A stretch of DNA of 64,000 nucleotides from Micromonospora sp. LH3U1 (lineage in GTDB: Bacteria; Actinomycetota; Actinomycetes; Mycobacteriales; Micromonosporaceae). Made by a program: the position numbers and the translations under genes. Positions 23,828 to 32,515 of this stretch are shown one piece after another (positions within the stretch are counted from its first letter, which is position 1; each line of letters begins with the position of its first letter). The stretch covers positions 1,178,001 through 1,242,000 of the forward strand of contig NZ_CP116936.1 of the NCBI RefSeq assembly GCF_028475105.1, in the 5' to 3' direction. The notes beneath the pieces were generated by a model. The model was not told where the DNA came from. It did not search any database and saw nothing but the letters and a program-made list of their open reading frames with translations.

Positions 23828-26250
23828 GCATCCGGCGGTCGGCCAGCGCGTTCGTGGCCGTCGCCATCGGGGTCGCGCTGGTCGCGGCGGCCACCCTGCT
23901 GCTCGCCTCCGGGCGCCCGCAGGTGCCGGACCGGCTGGCGCAGGCGGCGGTCATGGTGCAGAGCCCCGAAGCGGGTGCGCCGGCCGACTCGTTCGCGCCG
24001 ACCCGGCCCTGGTCCGCCACCACGGCGACGGCACTCGTCGGCCGGCTGGCCGGTCTGCCTGGCGTCGCGGCGGCGGTGCCGGACCGGACCTTCTACGCCC
24101 AGCCGCTCGTCGACGGCCGCCCATCGACCGCCGATACCGGCCGGGAGGACGCGCACCAGGGGCACGGCTGGTCCAGCGCCCAGCTGGGTGGACTGCGCCT
24201 CACGGCTGGCGGGCCGCCCCGCCAGCCCGGCGAGGCGGTCGTCGACCGCGCGCTCGGGCTGCGTGCTGGCACGTCGGTCACCCTTCTCACCGCGGCGGGT
24301 CCAGAGTCGTACACCGTCACCGGTCTGGTCGACGCCCCCGGCGTCCACGTCGCGGACGAGGTCGCTGCCGCGCTCGCACCCGGCGTCCGGGCCATCGGGC
24401 TGGTGCTCGCGCCGGGCGCGGATCCCGAGCGGGTCGCCGTGGCGGCTCGCGGTGTCGTCGGCGCTGACGGACGGGTGCTGACCGGCGATGCGCGTGGCGC
24501 GCTGGAGCCTTCGAGTGACGCCCGTACCCGCTGGATCGGCATGCAGGTGCTCACCGCCACCGCAGCCCTCGCCGGCTTCGTCACCATCTTCGTGGTCTCC
24601 TCCACCTTCGCGTTCACCATCTCGCAGCGCCGCCGCGAGCTGGGCCTGCTGCGCGCCGTCGGTGCCACCCCACGCCAGGTCCGCCGCATGGTCTACGCCG
24701 AGGCGCTCGCCGTTGGCGCCACGGCCGGGCTCATCGGCCTACTGGTCGGCGCGGCGCTCGCCCCGACACTGGGCCGACTGCTTGTCGACGTCGGCTTCGA
24801 ACCATCGACCTTCCGGGTCCGGTACGCCCCCTGGCCGGTCATGGTCTCGCTCGCCGCCGGGCCGGTGATCGCGCTGCTGGCCGTCTGGTCGGCGTCGCGC
24901 CGGGCGGCGCGGGTTCGCCCGTTGGAGGCGTTGCGCGAGGCGGCGGTGGAGCAGCGGCCGATCGGGCGGCTGCGCATCGCCACCGGGGTGCTCCTCGTCG
25001 CGGTGGGTGCCGCTCTCAGCCTCGGTACGGCGACCGCCGACGACGCCCGGGACGGCGCGACGTTCGCCCTCTACGCGGTGATGGCCCTGGTGGCCGGTGC
25101 CACCGTGCTGGCCCCGGCAGTCGTCGGGCCGGTGGTGCGGCTACTGCGTTCCCCGGTGCGGCGACCGGGCGGCGCGATCGGAATGCTGGTCCGGGGCGGG
25201 GCGTTGACCGCGACCCGGCGGACCGCGTCGACGGCGGCCCCGGTGCTGCTCACGGTCGCGTTCGCGGTGCTGGTGTCCGGGATGGTGCGGACCACCACCG
25301 CCGCGTACGCGGCAGGTCGGGTGGACAACGTGAACGCCGGCTGGATCGTCGTGCCCGACCGGGCACCCGGTCTGTCGGACCGGGCCGTCGCCGCGACGGG
25401 CGGCACCGCGCTCCTACCGACCACGGTCTTCCGCACCGACCCCGGAACAGTGCCGGAGAACCGGCCACTGACCGCGCTCGGCGTGGACCCGGCGGGGTTC
25501 GCCACCGCGAACCGGGCGCTCACCGTCGTCGCCGGCTCCCTCAACGACCTGCGGGGCGACGACACGGTGGTGGTCACCGCCTCGGCGAACCGGCTGCCGT
25601 CCGAGCCGTACGCGGTGGTCTTCGCCGACGGGGCGTTGGTGTCGCTGCGCGTCGTCGCCGTCGTCACCGACGACTCGCTCCCCGGCGACCTGCTCCTGCC
25701 CCGGGCCGTGGTGCGTACGCACGACCCGTCGGCGCTCACGTCCACGGTGTACGTCCGGGACCGGATCGATCCTCCGGTCGGCGCGCGGATCGTCGACGTC
25801 CCCGCCTGGGCGGCCGAGGCAGATGCCGCTGAGGACCGTCTCGTCTGGCTGTTCACGCTGCTGCTGATCGGCGTGTCGGCCGGCTACGGGGCCATCGCGG
25901 TGGCGAACACGGTGCTGCTGGCCGCCGCGGGCCGGGCCGCGGACCTGCGACTGATCCGGATGGCCGGGGCGACCCGGCGGCAGGTCATCTGGCTGGTCAC
26001 GGCCGAGTCCGCCCTGGTGGTGCTGATCGGCGCGCTGCTCGGTGGGGCTGTCGCGTTCGTCGGTCTGCTCAGCATCCGCGCCGGGCTCGCCGAGCAGATC
26101 GGCGCCCCGGTCGACCTGGTGGTGCCGTGGTCGGTGATCGCCGGGGTGGTGGGGCTGTGCCTGCTGCTCGCCGTCCTGGCGAGCATGCTGCCGACGTGGC
26201 GGTTACTGCGCCACCGTCCCGCACGGTCCTCGGGCGGCATCGTCGGATGA
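23821..26250 (+). CDS. FtsX-type ABC transporter permease
   Basis: The 809-residue permease has the MacB/FtsX layout: an N-terminal TM, a large extracytoplasmic domain (about 35-235), a three-TM FtsX core with ISQRRRELGLLRAVGATPRQVRRM (about 270-370), a second extracytoplasmic domain, and a closing three-TM core with RLIRMAGATRRQVIWLV. Such permeases are mechanotransmission or lipid/peptide extrusion units. The GTG start overlaps the ATPase gene. Confidence 0.9.
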   Translation: MLSIRRSASAFVAVAIGVALVAAATLLLASGRPQVPDRLAQAAVMVQSPEAGAPADSFAPTRPWSATTATALVGRLAGLPGVAAAVPDRTFYAQPLVDGRPSTADTGREDAHQGHGWSSAQLGGLRLTAGGPPRQPGEAVVDRALGLRAGTSVTLLTAAGPESYTVTGLVDAPGVHVADEVAAALAPGVRAIGLVLAPGADPERVAVAARGVVGADGRVLTGDARGALEPSSDARTRWIGMQVLTATAALAGFVTIFVVSSTFAFTISQRRRELGLLRAVGATPRQVRRMVYAEALAVGATAGLIGLLVGAALAPTLGRLLVDVGFEPSTFRVRYAPWPVMVSLAAGPVIALLAVWSASRRAARVRPLEALREAAVEQRPIGRLRIATGVLLVAVGAALSLGTATADDARDGATFALYAVMALVAGATVLAPAVVGPVVRLLRSPVRRPGGAIGMLVRGGALTATRRTASTAAPVLLTVAFAVLVSGMVRTTTAAYAAGRVDNVNAGWIVVPDRAPGLSDRAVAATGGTALLPTTVFRTDPGTVPENRPLTALGVDPAGFATANRALTVVAGSLNDLRGDDTVVVTASANRLPSEPYAVVFADGALVSLRVVAVVTDDSLPGDLLLPRAVVRTHDPSALTSTVYVRDRIDPPVGARIVDVPAWAAEADAAEDRLVWLFTLLLIGVSAGYGAIAVANTVLLAAAGRAADLRLIRMAGATRRQVIWLVTAESALVVLIGALLGGAVAFVGLLSIRAGLAEQIGAPVDLVVPWSVIAGVVGLCLLLAVLASMLPTWRLLRHRPARSSGGIVG

Positions 26251-26286
26251 CCGCGTCCTCGCCCCCCGAGATGGCGGTCGGGCCGC

Positions 26287-26292
26287 TACCGT
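26287..26292 (+). promoter_or_regulatory. -10 box (TACCGT) of leaderless membrane protein gene
   Basis: TACCGT ends 6 nt before the ATG at 26299, so this gene probably has its own promoter despite following the ABC operon. Confidence 0.5.
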
Positions 26293-26298
26293 CCACGG

Positions 26299-27291
26299 AT
26301 GCGATCCGCGCGGCCGGTCGGGCTGCTCCTCTCCGCCGCCGCCGTCGTGCTCTGGGCGATCGGCATCACGGTGCTGCAACCGCTGACCGAGCCGATCGGC
26401 CCCTGGTCGGAGAATCTGCCGGGCAACAACGCCTACTGGGCACGGGACCTGCGGTTCATGGCGATCATGGCGGTGGCGATCGGGCTGGTGCTGGCCGGCC
26501 GGGGGCAGTTGCGGTGGAGTCAACCGGCGGTCGTGCTCGGCGGCTGCTGGGTCGCCGCCGACGTGGCGATCGACCGGGTCGACCCGACCGGCGCCGAGGC
26601 GACGGTGCTGCTCGCCGTCGGCGGATGCGCCGTGCTCGGTGTGCTCGCGGCGGTTCTGCTGTGGCGGGAGCGTGCCACGCCGTCAGCTGCAGACCGGAAG
26701 GCGCTGACCGGCGCGGCCTGCGTGGCGGGGGTGCTGACGCTCGTGGCGGCCGGTATGGAATCACCGACCGACCGGGAGCCGGAGCTGAACCAGGGTGCCC
26801 TGGCCACTGCGGCGCTGCTGGTCGTGCTGGCCGTCGGTGCCGCGCTGGCGGCGGCCCCGGCGCGTACGTGGGCCCGCTGCCGACTGGCGGCCGGTCTCGC
26901 CGTGCTGGCCCTGCTCGGCGTCGGGCTGGTCCGCGCGACCCCGCCCGGCCAGCGACTCCTGCCGGAGTTGGCCCTCGGGGCGGTGCTGCTCACCGGGGTG
27001 ACCCTGCTGGCCTGGGACTGGCCGGGTGGTCGGCCGGTCTGGCGGCACCACGCACTGGCCGCCTTCGCCGCGCTGGTGGGTCCGATGGCAATCCTGCTGG
27101 TCGCGGCCATCGCGATGATGGTGCTGCTGCCGATCGGCGCGACGTTCACCGCGTTGGCCGGCAACAGCCCGATCAACTCCGCCGACTCCGACCTGCTGGT
27201 CTCGCTGGCCGGGCTGCTCGCCGGGCTCGGGATGGCGCTGCTGCTGGCGTGGCCAGCCGCGCTCGGCTACCGCCCCGGCCCGCCGAGGTAG
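26299..27291 (+). CDS. Polytopic membrane protein, unknown function
   Basis: The 330-residue protein is almost entirely hydrophobic, with about nine or ten membrane helices rich in Ala, Leu and Val, and a short extracytoplasmic stretch early (SENLPGNNAYWARDLRFM). I do not recognise a family. It follows the ABC permease by 48 nt but has a leaderless promoter of its own. It ends 6 nt from the convergent SOUL gene. Confidence 0.7.
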   Translation: MRSARPVGLLLSAAAVVLWAIGITVLQPLTEPIGPWSENLPGNNAYWARDLRFMAIMAVAIGLVLAGRGQLRWSQPAVVLGGCWVAADVAIDRVDPTGAEATVLLAVGGCAVLGVLAAVLLWRERATPSAADRKALTGAACVAGVLTLVAAGMESPTDREPELNQGALATAALLVVLAVGAALAAAPARTWARCRLAAGLAVLALLGVGLVRATPPGQRLLPELALGAVLLTGVTLLAWDWPGGRPVWRHHALAAFAALVGPMAILLVAAIAMMVLLPIGATFTALAGNSPINSADSDLLVSLAGLLAGLGMALLLAWPAALGYRPGPPR

Positions 27292-27297
27292 CGCCAC

Positions 27298-27861
27298 TCA
27301 CTCGACGACCGGCAGCACGACCTCGTTGCGGCGCAGGAACCACGGCTTCCACGGCAGATCGAAGCGTGCGTACCGGATGGCGCCGGTGGGTTGCAGCCCG
27401 GCGGCGGTGACCGACCGGCCGAGCAGGGTGGCCCGTTGGCTGAACGCCTGCTCGGTCCACCGTCCGGAGAAGCGCATCGCCGCCGCGAGCTGCGCCGGAA
27501 CCTCGCGGATCCGCACCCGGGCGTCCACCGGCTCGGGCAGGGTGGCGGCGGTGCAGGTGGCCGGCATGACGAACTGGACCAGGTACGCGCCCGGCCACTC
27601 ACCCTCCACCTGCACCACCGGTACCGTCATCGCGATCTTCTCTGAGCCACCGGCCGTGGACGTCGCCGGTGCGGCCGTTCCGATCGGGTGCCGGGCCCGG
27701 TTGGCACCCCCGATGTACGCGGACAGCGGCCGGAACGCCTCCATCGGCGCCCGGGTGAACGACGCCTGGATCTGCATCTCGGCCACCAGGTGGGCCGGGT
27801 AACGACGCAGCTCGAAGCCGGGGTGTCGTGACACCACCCGGTACGGCTGCTGTTCGGTCAT
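27298..27861 (-). CDS. SOUL family heme-binding-like protein
   Basis: The 187-residue protein matches the SOUL/HBP fold: YRVVSRHPGFELRRYPAHLVAEM at the N-terminus, EKIAMTVPVVQ in the middle, QFVMPATCTAATLPEPVD, and the tail RRNEVVLPV. SOUL proteins bind heme or porphyrin in some lineages; here that is only family inference. It is last in the run of ABC genes. ATG 27861 is chosen because the frame upstream belongs to the frameshifted YqeB-like gene and not to SOUL. Confidence 0.88.
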   Translation of the reverse strand: MTEQQPYRVVSRHPGFELRRYPAHLVAEMQIQASFTRAPMEAFRPLSAYIGGANRARHPIGTAAPATSTAGGSEKIAMTVPVVQVEGEWPGAYLVQFVMPATCTAATLPEPVDARVRIREVPAQLAAAMRFSGRWTEQAFSQRATLLGRSVTAAGLQPTGAIRYARFDLPWKPWFLRRNEVVLPVVE

Positions 27862-27893
27862 CGCGCGGCTCCCAGGATCTCCTGGGACAGACG

Positions 27894-28641
27894 CTACCGC
27901 CCGTCCGGCTCCCGCTCGGCCGAAGTCGGTTGCTCCGGCCCGGGGGCGACCGCCCGCGTGGTCAGCCGCCAGTACTGCCGCTTGTCCTCGTCGCGCAGCA
28001 CCACCCCGATCAGCCCCAGCTCCCGGCGCAGTTCCCGGGCGTCGTCGCGGCGATCCCGCCGGACTGCCCGCTCGCGGGCGCGCAGCAGCGCGTCCGCGCC
28101 CGCGGCAGGCCGGGCAGGTCGGCACCCACAGCCGGTACGCCGGCCGGTGCGGGTCGTCGTCTGCCCAGCCCCAGCCGTGCGTGCGGAATGCCTCAGCCAG
28201 TTGGGCGGCCGGCAGGTCCGTCGACTCCCGGACGAGTTCCGCGCCGTCGCCGTCGAGCAGCACCAGGTGCCCGTCGGCGAGGAACACCACCCGGGTGTCG
28301 ACTCGTGCGACGGTGCGGTTCTGGTCGGAGCGGCGCAGCTGGACCTGCGCCGCGTCGACGGTGACGATCAGCCGTTCGGCGGTGCCGATCCCGGCGATGA
28401 CCAGGCCGGCCAGGACGCCCACCGCGATCGTGCCGCCGGTGGCCTGCGGTTCGGGCAGCCGGTCCAGCCACTCGATCAGGCCCCGGAACGGCACCCAGGG
28501 CAGCCGGGCGAGCCAGCCGGTCGTCGCCGCGAGGAGCCATCCGGCGCCCGCGCCGAGCAGCGGAAAGCCACCCCACAGGACGGCCAGCTCCAGCGGGCCG
28601 CCACTGACGACGGTGCGTGGTCGGTAGCCCGCCGCGTCCAT
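27894..28641 (-). pseudogene. YqeB-like membrane protein, frameshifted
   Basis: From ATG 28641 the frame encodes two membrane helices (about 18-42 and 73-92) and a cytoplasmic part ending AYRLWVP. There it turns into Arg/Gly-rich nonsense. The expected continuation (ADALLRARERAVRRD, ELRRELGLIGVVLRDED, KRQYWRL) is in another frame and ends at TAG 27896-27894. The total of 748 nt is two short of 250 codons, so a two-base loss near 28105-28130 explains it. The gene starts 2 nt after the ABC permease stop. The unshifted frame happens to run on into SOUL; I judge that an artefact. Confidence 0.7.
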
Positions 28642-28643
28642 GG

Positions 28644-29441
28644 TCAGGACACCTCGCGGCGGAGCGTACGGACCAGGCCGGCGGCCAGCGGCAGGACCAT
28701 CCAGACCAGCAGGGACACCGCCATCCGCCCCCACTGCTCGCCGGTGATGGCGTCGCTGCTGAACAACGGTTCCATGGTCTTGCTGGTGTCCAGCCACTCG
28801 GAGGGGCCGCGCAGGGGCCGGACCATCTCGCCGAGCACCCCCCAGAGGGTGGGCAGCAGGAGGTAGCCGACGATCGCCAGCGGCGGGTTGAGCAGCAGCA
28901 GACCGAAGGCGGCGCCCATCAGCACGCTGGTGACCTGGAGGACCACCGCGTTCACGATCAACGACGCGTCCAGCCCCCACGTGCCCGCGCCTCCGGTGGC
29001 GGACGCCACAAGCGTCCCGACTGCGGCGACGGCCAGGCTGGCCAGCACCGAGGCGAGCGCGGTCAGCATCACGGCGATCAGCTTCGCGACGACCACCCGC
29101 TCCCGGCGGGGCACCAGGGCGTAGGTGGTGAGGGCGGTGCGTTGGGACCACTCGCTGGTGATCGACAGAATGCCGAGCACCGGCAGCAGCACCCCGACCG
29201 GCAGCAGTGAGGGGACGAAGAAGTTGACGAAGGTCTGGTCGGCGTCCTCCGCGTAGATCAACTGGAGGGTGACGATCACGGCGGTGATCAGGCCGATGGT
29301 GATCAGCAACCAGCGGCCGGCCCGGGTGTCGACGAGCTTGCGCAGCTCGACGGCGGTGAGTCGGAGCAGCGACGGTCGGCGTACCGGTGCGTGTTGCCGG
29401 GGTGCGACGGCGCCGGCGGTGGGCGCGGTGGTGGTGGTCAT
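28644..29441 (-). CDS. ABC-2 type transporter permease
   Basis: The 265-residue protein has six predicted membrane segments after a short cytoplasmic head, with the ABC-2 motif LGILSITSEWSQRTALTTYALVP and a periplasmic loop before RPLRGPSEWLD. Its ATG overlaps the ATPase stop by 4 nt. It forms an exporter with the ATPase at 29438, next to a divergent two-component system. Confidence 0.88.
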   Translation of the reverse strand: MTTTTAPTAGAVAPRQHAPVRRPSLLRLTAVELRKLVDTRAGRWLLITIGLITAVIVTLQLIYAEDADQTFVNFFVPSLLPVGVLLPVLGILSITSEWSQRTALTTYALVPRRERVVVAKLIAVMLTALASVLASLAVAAVGTLVASATGGAGTWGLDASLIVNAVVLQVTSVLMGAAFGLLLLNPPLAIVGYLLLPTLWGVLGEMVRPLRGPSEWLDTSKTMEPLFSSDAITGEQWGRMAVSLLVWMVLPLAAGLVRTLRREVS

Positions 29442-30334
29442 CGGACGGACTCCTTGGTGGATTCGCCGGCGGTCAGGGTGAGGAAGAGCTGTTCGAGGCC
29501 GCCGCCGTCGGCGGGGCGCAGCTCGGCGAGCGCGACGCCGGCATCGGCGGCGGCCTGGCCGACCGCCTCGGCGTCGGCCTGCACGAGCAGCCCGTCCGCG
29601 CTGTCGGCGGCAGTCAGGTTGGCCGCGTCCAACGCCCGGCGCAGGGCGGCGCCGTCGCGGGCCCGCACCACCGTTCCGCCGCCAGCCAGCAGCTCGTTCT
29701 TGTCGCCCTGGGCCACGATCCGGCCGCCCCCGATCACCACCAGCCGGTCCGCGACCGCCTCCACCTCGCGCAGCAGGTGGGAGGAGAGCAGCACGGTGCC
29801 GCCCCGGTCGGCGAAGTCGCGCAGCAGGCCGCGCATCCAGAAGATCCCCTCCGGGTCCAGGCCGTTCGCCGGCTCGTCGAGGATCAACACCCGGGGGTCG
29901 CCGAGCAGCGCGTGCGCCAGGCCGAGCCGCTGACGCATGCCCAACGAGTACGCCCGTACCCGACGCTTGGCCGCCACCGCGTTCAACCCGACCAGGTCGA
30001 GCTTCGCGGCGACCTCGCGCCGGTCCAGACCCATGGTGTACGCGGACAGCGTCAACGCCTCGCGGCCGGTCCGCCCGGCGTGCTGCGCGGAGGCGTCCAG
30101 CAGCACCCCGACCTCCCGCCCCGGGTTGGGCAGGTCCCGGTACGGGTGCCCGGAGACGGTCGCGCGGCCGGCGGTCGGTGCGGTGAGCCCGCAGATCATC
30201 CGCATGGTGGTGGACTTGCCGGCGCCGTTGGGGCCGAGGAAGCCGGTGACGGTGCCCGGCTCGCACTGGAACGACACGTCATCCACGGCCGGGTGTGGCC
30301 CGTATCGCTTGGTGAGGTTCTCCACGGTGATCAT
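29438..30334 (-). CDS. ABC transporter ATP-binding protein
   Basis: The 298-residue ATPase has Walker A GPNGAGKST (34-42), the variant signature SLGMRQR, and Walker B VLILDEP. It is of the BcrA/CcmA type that partners ABC-2 permeases such as bacitracin-type resistance exporters. The ATG at 30334 is likely leaderless (CAGGCT 7 nt upstream). It heads a four-gene run (ATPase, permease, YqeB-like, SOUL) divergent from a kinase gene. Confidence 0.9.
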   Translation of the reverse strand: MITVENLTKRYGPHPAVDDVSFQCEPGTVTGFLGPNGAGKSTTMRMICGLTAPTAGRATVSGHPYRDLPNPGREVGVLLDASAQHAGRTGREALTLSAYTMGLDRREVAAKLDLVGLNAVAAKRRVRAYSLGMRQRLGLAHALLGDPRVLILDEPANGLDPEGIFWMRGLLRDFADRGGTVLLSSHLLREVEAVADRLVVIGGGRIVAQGDKNELLAGGGTVVRARDGAALRRALDAANLTAADSADGLLVQADAEAVGQAAADAGVALAELRPADGGGLEQLFLTLTAGESTKESVR

Positions 30335-30341
30335 GTGGTCG

Positions 30342-30347
30342 AGCCTG
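30342..30347 (-). promoter_or_regulatory. -10 box (CAGGCT) of leaderless ABC ATPase gene
   Basis: CAGGCT on the minus strand ends 7 nt before the ATG at 30334. Confidence 0.35.
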
Positions 30348-30393
30348 CCCGCGCCGCCCGGCCATCCGCTGCGGCCACCGGTCGGTGCCGCAC

Positions 30394-30428
30394 CGACCTT
30401 GGTCGATTGTCGGGTCTCGACTTTGGTA
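30394..30428. promoter_or_regulatory. CGAC(C/T)TTGGT direct repeats in divergent region, putative regulator sites
   Basis: CGACCTTGGTCG at 30394 and CGACTTTGGTAG at 30418 are 24 bp apart between the divergent ABC and kinase operons. Direct repeats here suit a dimeric NarL-type regulator. Confidence 0.35.
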
Positions 30429-30454
30429 GCTGGTTGCCGGGGCCTGTTGCTGCC

Positions 30455-30460
30455 TAGCAT
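30455..30460 (+). promoter_or_regulatory. -10 box (TAGCAT) of leaderless histidine kinase gene
   Basis: TAGCAT ends 6 nt before the GTG at 30467. Confidence 0.5.
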
Positions 30461-30466
30461 GGGCGC

Positions 30467-31720
30467 GTGACCAGCATCGCCGTCCCGGAGCACCCCTGGC
30501 TGTTGCCAGGGGAGCTGGCCGTGCCGGCTGGCCGTGAGCGAACACATCCGCGTCGCACCACCCGCGACTGGGTCGTGGACAGCCTCGCGTTCCTGGTCTC
30601 CCTGCTCTGGGTGCTGATGGTCACCGGGGACGCCCTGTCGCCCACCCCGTCGTTCGCCATCCCGTTGCCGCACGACTGGATGACCGGCGTGGACGCGCTG
30701 CTCGGGCTGGTCTGCTGCGGGCTGCTCTGGCTGCGCCGACGGTGGCCGCTCGGGCTGATGGTGGCCACGACACCGTTGACCATGTTCTCGATGGCCGCCG
30801 CCATCCCGCTGCTGATCTTGTATTTCACCGTGGTGGTGCACCGACGAACCGCTGTGGCGGTGGCGCTGACCGGCGTGGGTCTGGTCACCAACCTGGTCTT
30901 CAGTTGGCTGCGCCCGGACCCGACAATGCCGTACTGGGCGACCGCGTCGTGGGGCGTGGTGCTCAGTTTCGCCGTGCTGGCCTGGGGGATGTTCGTCCGG
31001 GCCCGCCGGCAGTTGATCGTGTCGCTGCGCGAGCGTGCCGAGCGTGCCGAGGCCGAGCAGCAGCTCCGGGTCGCCCAGGCCCGCCACCTCGAACGCACCC
31101 GGATCGCCCGGGAGATGCACGACGTGCTGGCCCACCGGATCTCGCTGCTCAGCCTGCACGCCGGCGCGCTGGAGTTCCGCCCGGACGCGCCCGCCGACGA
31201 GGTGGCCCGAGCGGCCGGAGTGATCCGGGGCAGCGCGCACGCCGCCCTCCAGGACCTGCGGGAGGTCATCGGGGTGCTCCGCGCCGAGGGCGACAACGAC
31301 CGCGACGCCCCCGAACCACCGCAACCCACCCTCGCCGACCTGCCGGCCCTGATCGCCGAGTCGCGGTCGGCCGGGGTACGGGTGAACGTCAGCGACAGCG
31401 TCGCCAGCCCGGGAGAGGTACCGGCGGCACTGGGCCGGGCCGCGTACCGGATCGTGCAGGAGGGGCTGACCAACGCCCGCAAGCACGCGGCGGGCGCGGC
31501 CGTCACCGTGGACGTGGCCGGCGGGCCGGGAGCTGGGCTGACCGTGGCGATCGGCAACCGGTTGCCGGTCGGCACCCCGGTCGGCGGCACACTGCCGGGC
31601 GCCGGCACCGGCCTGGTGGGCATCAGCGAACGCGTCACGCTGGCCGGCGGTCGGCTCGCCTACGGTCGGGACGACACCGGCGACTTCCGGCTGGCCGCCT
31701 GGCTGCCGTGGTCGACGTGA
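30467..31720 (+). CDS. Two-component sensor histidine kinase (HisKA_3)
   Basis: The 417-residue kinase has about five membrane helices (38-178), then HisKA_3 with H218 in RIAREMHDVLAHRISLL and a HATPase ending TGLVGISERVTLAGGRLAYG. The GTG start is set by the leaderless TAGCAT box. It overlaps its response regulator (GTGA) and is divergent from the ABC-2 exporter that it probably controls. Confidence 0.9.
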   Translation: MTSIAVPEHPWLLPGELAVPAGRERTHPRRTTRDWVVDSLAFLVSLLWVLMVTGDALSPTPSFAIPLPHDWMTGVDALLGLVCCGLLWLRRRWPLGLMVATTPLTMFSMAAAIPLLILYFTVVVHRRTAVAVALTGVGLVTNLVFSWLRPDPTMPYWATASWGVVLSFAVLAWGMFVRARRQLIVSLRERAERAEAEQQLRVAQARHLERTRIAREMHDVLAHRISLLSLHAGALEFRPDAPADEVARAAGVIRGSAHAALQDLREVIGVLRAEGDNDRDAPEPPQPTLADLPALIAESRSAGVRVNVSDSVASPGEVPAALGRAAYRIVQEGLTNARKHAAGAAVTVDVAGGPGAGLTVAIGNRLPVGTPVGGTLPGAGTGLVGISERVTLAGGRLAYGRDDTGDFRLAAWLPWST

Positions 31721-32427
31721 CGGGTCCTTCCGGCGCTGCCGGGCCTGAGCCGGCCGTGCCGCCGGTGCGCGTGCTGATCGTGGACGACGACGCGCTGGTC
31801 CGGGCCGGGCTCTCGATGATCCTCGGCGGCCTGCCGGACCTGACCGTGGTCGGCGAGGCCGCCGACGGGGGCGAGGTGCCGGCCGCCGTCGCCGCGTACG
31901 CCCCGGACGTGGTGCTGATGGACATCCGGATGCCACGGGTGGACGGGCTGACCGCCACCGAGGCGCTGCGAGCGCAGCCGCACCCGCCCGAGGTGCTGGT
32001 GCTGACCACCTTCGACGCCGACGAGCAGGTGCTCCGGGCGCTACGCGCCGGGGCGGCCGGCTTCCTGCTCAAGGACACCCCGCCGGCGGAGATCGTGCGC
32101 GCCGTGCGCCGGGTGGCCGCCGGTGAGGCGACGCTCTCCCCGACGGTGACCCGGACGCTGATCGCCCACGTGACCGCCGGCACCCCCGGCCCGGTCGGCC
32201 CCGACCCGCGCCGGGAGCGGGCGCTGCGGCTGCTCACCGGGCTGAGTGAGCGGGAGCGGCAGGTGGCGGTGGCGCTGGGGCGGGGCCACACCAACGCGGA
32301 GATCGCGGGGGAGTTGTTCATGAGTGTGGCGACGGTGAAGGCGTACGTCTCCCGGCTGCTGACCCGGCTCGACCTGAACAACCGGGTCCAGGTGGCCCTG
32401 CTCGTGCACGACGCCGGCCTCGTCTGA
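31717..32427 (+). CDS. NarL/LuxR-type response regulator
   Basis: The 236-residue protein has a receiver with phosphoacceptor D69 (VVLMDIRMP) and a LuxR HTH (about 170-228; LSERERQVAVALGRGHTNAEIAGEL, VKAYVSRLLTRLDL). GTG 31717 overlaps the kinase stop. An in-frame GTG at 31708 is an alternative start. An N-terminal Pro/Ala-rich tail of about 15 residues precedes the receiver. Confidence 0.9.
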   Translation: MTGPSGAAGPEPAVPPVRVLIVDDDALVRAGLSMILGGLPDLTVVGEAADGGEVPAAVAAYAPDVVLMDIRMPRVDGLTATEALRAQPHPPEVLVLTTFDADEQVLRALRAGAAGFLLKDTPPAEIVRAVRRVAAGEATLSPTVTRTLIAHVTAGTPGPVGPDPRRERALRLLTGLSERERQVAVALGRGHTNAEIAGELFMSVATVKAYVSRLLTRLDLNNRVQVALLVHDAGLV

Positions 32428-32486
32428 GCGGAGCGTCCCGCGACCTCGCCCCGTGGGATCCCCACTGATACGCTCATCGTTGAGTG

Positions 32487-32500
32487 TTCCAAAAATGGAA
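32487..32500. promoter_or_regulatory. AT-rich inverted repeat TTCCA-N4-TGGAA before the DUF234 ATPase
   Basis: A 5-4-5 inverted repeat lies 16 bp before the chosen GTG (32516), in an AT-rich patch that stands out from the background. It may be an operator or part of the promoter. Confidence 0.35.
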
Positions 32501-32515
32501 GTATCGGGGGTGTGC

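Noticed and set aside
27298..28641. YqeB-SOUL fusion protein in one frame
   Set aside because: The middle section in this frame is Arg/Gly/Pro-rich nonsense, while the conserved YqeB C-terminus is in another frame with its own stop. A frameshift explains it better.
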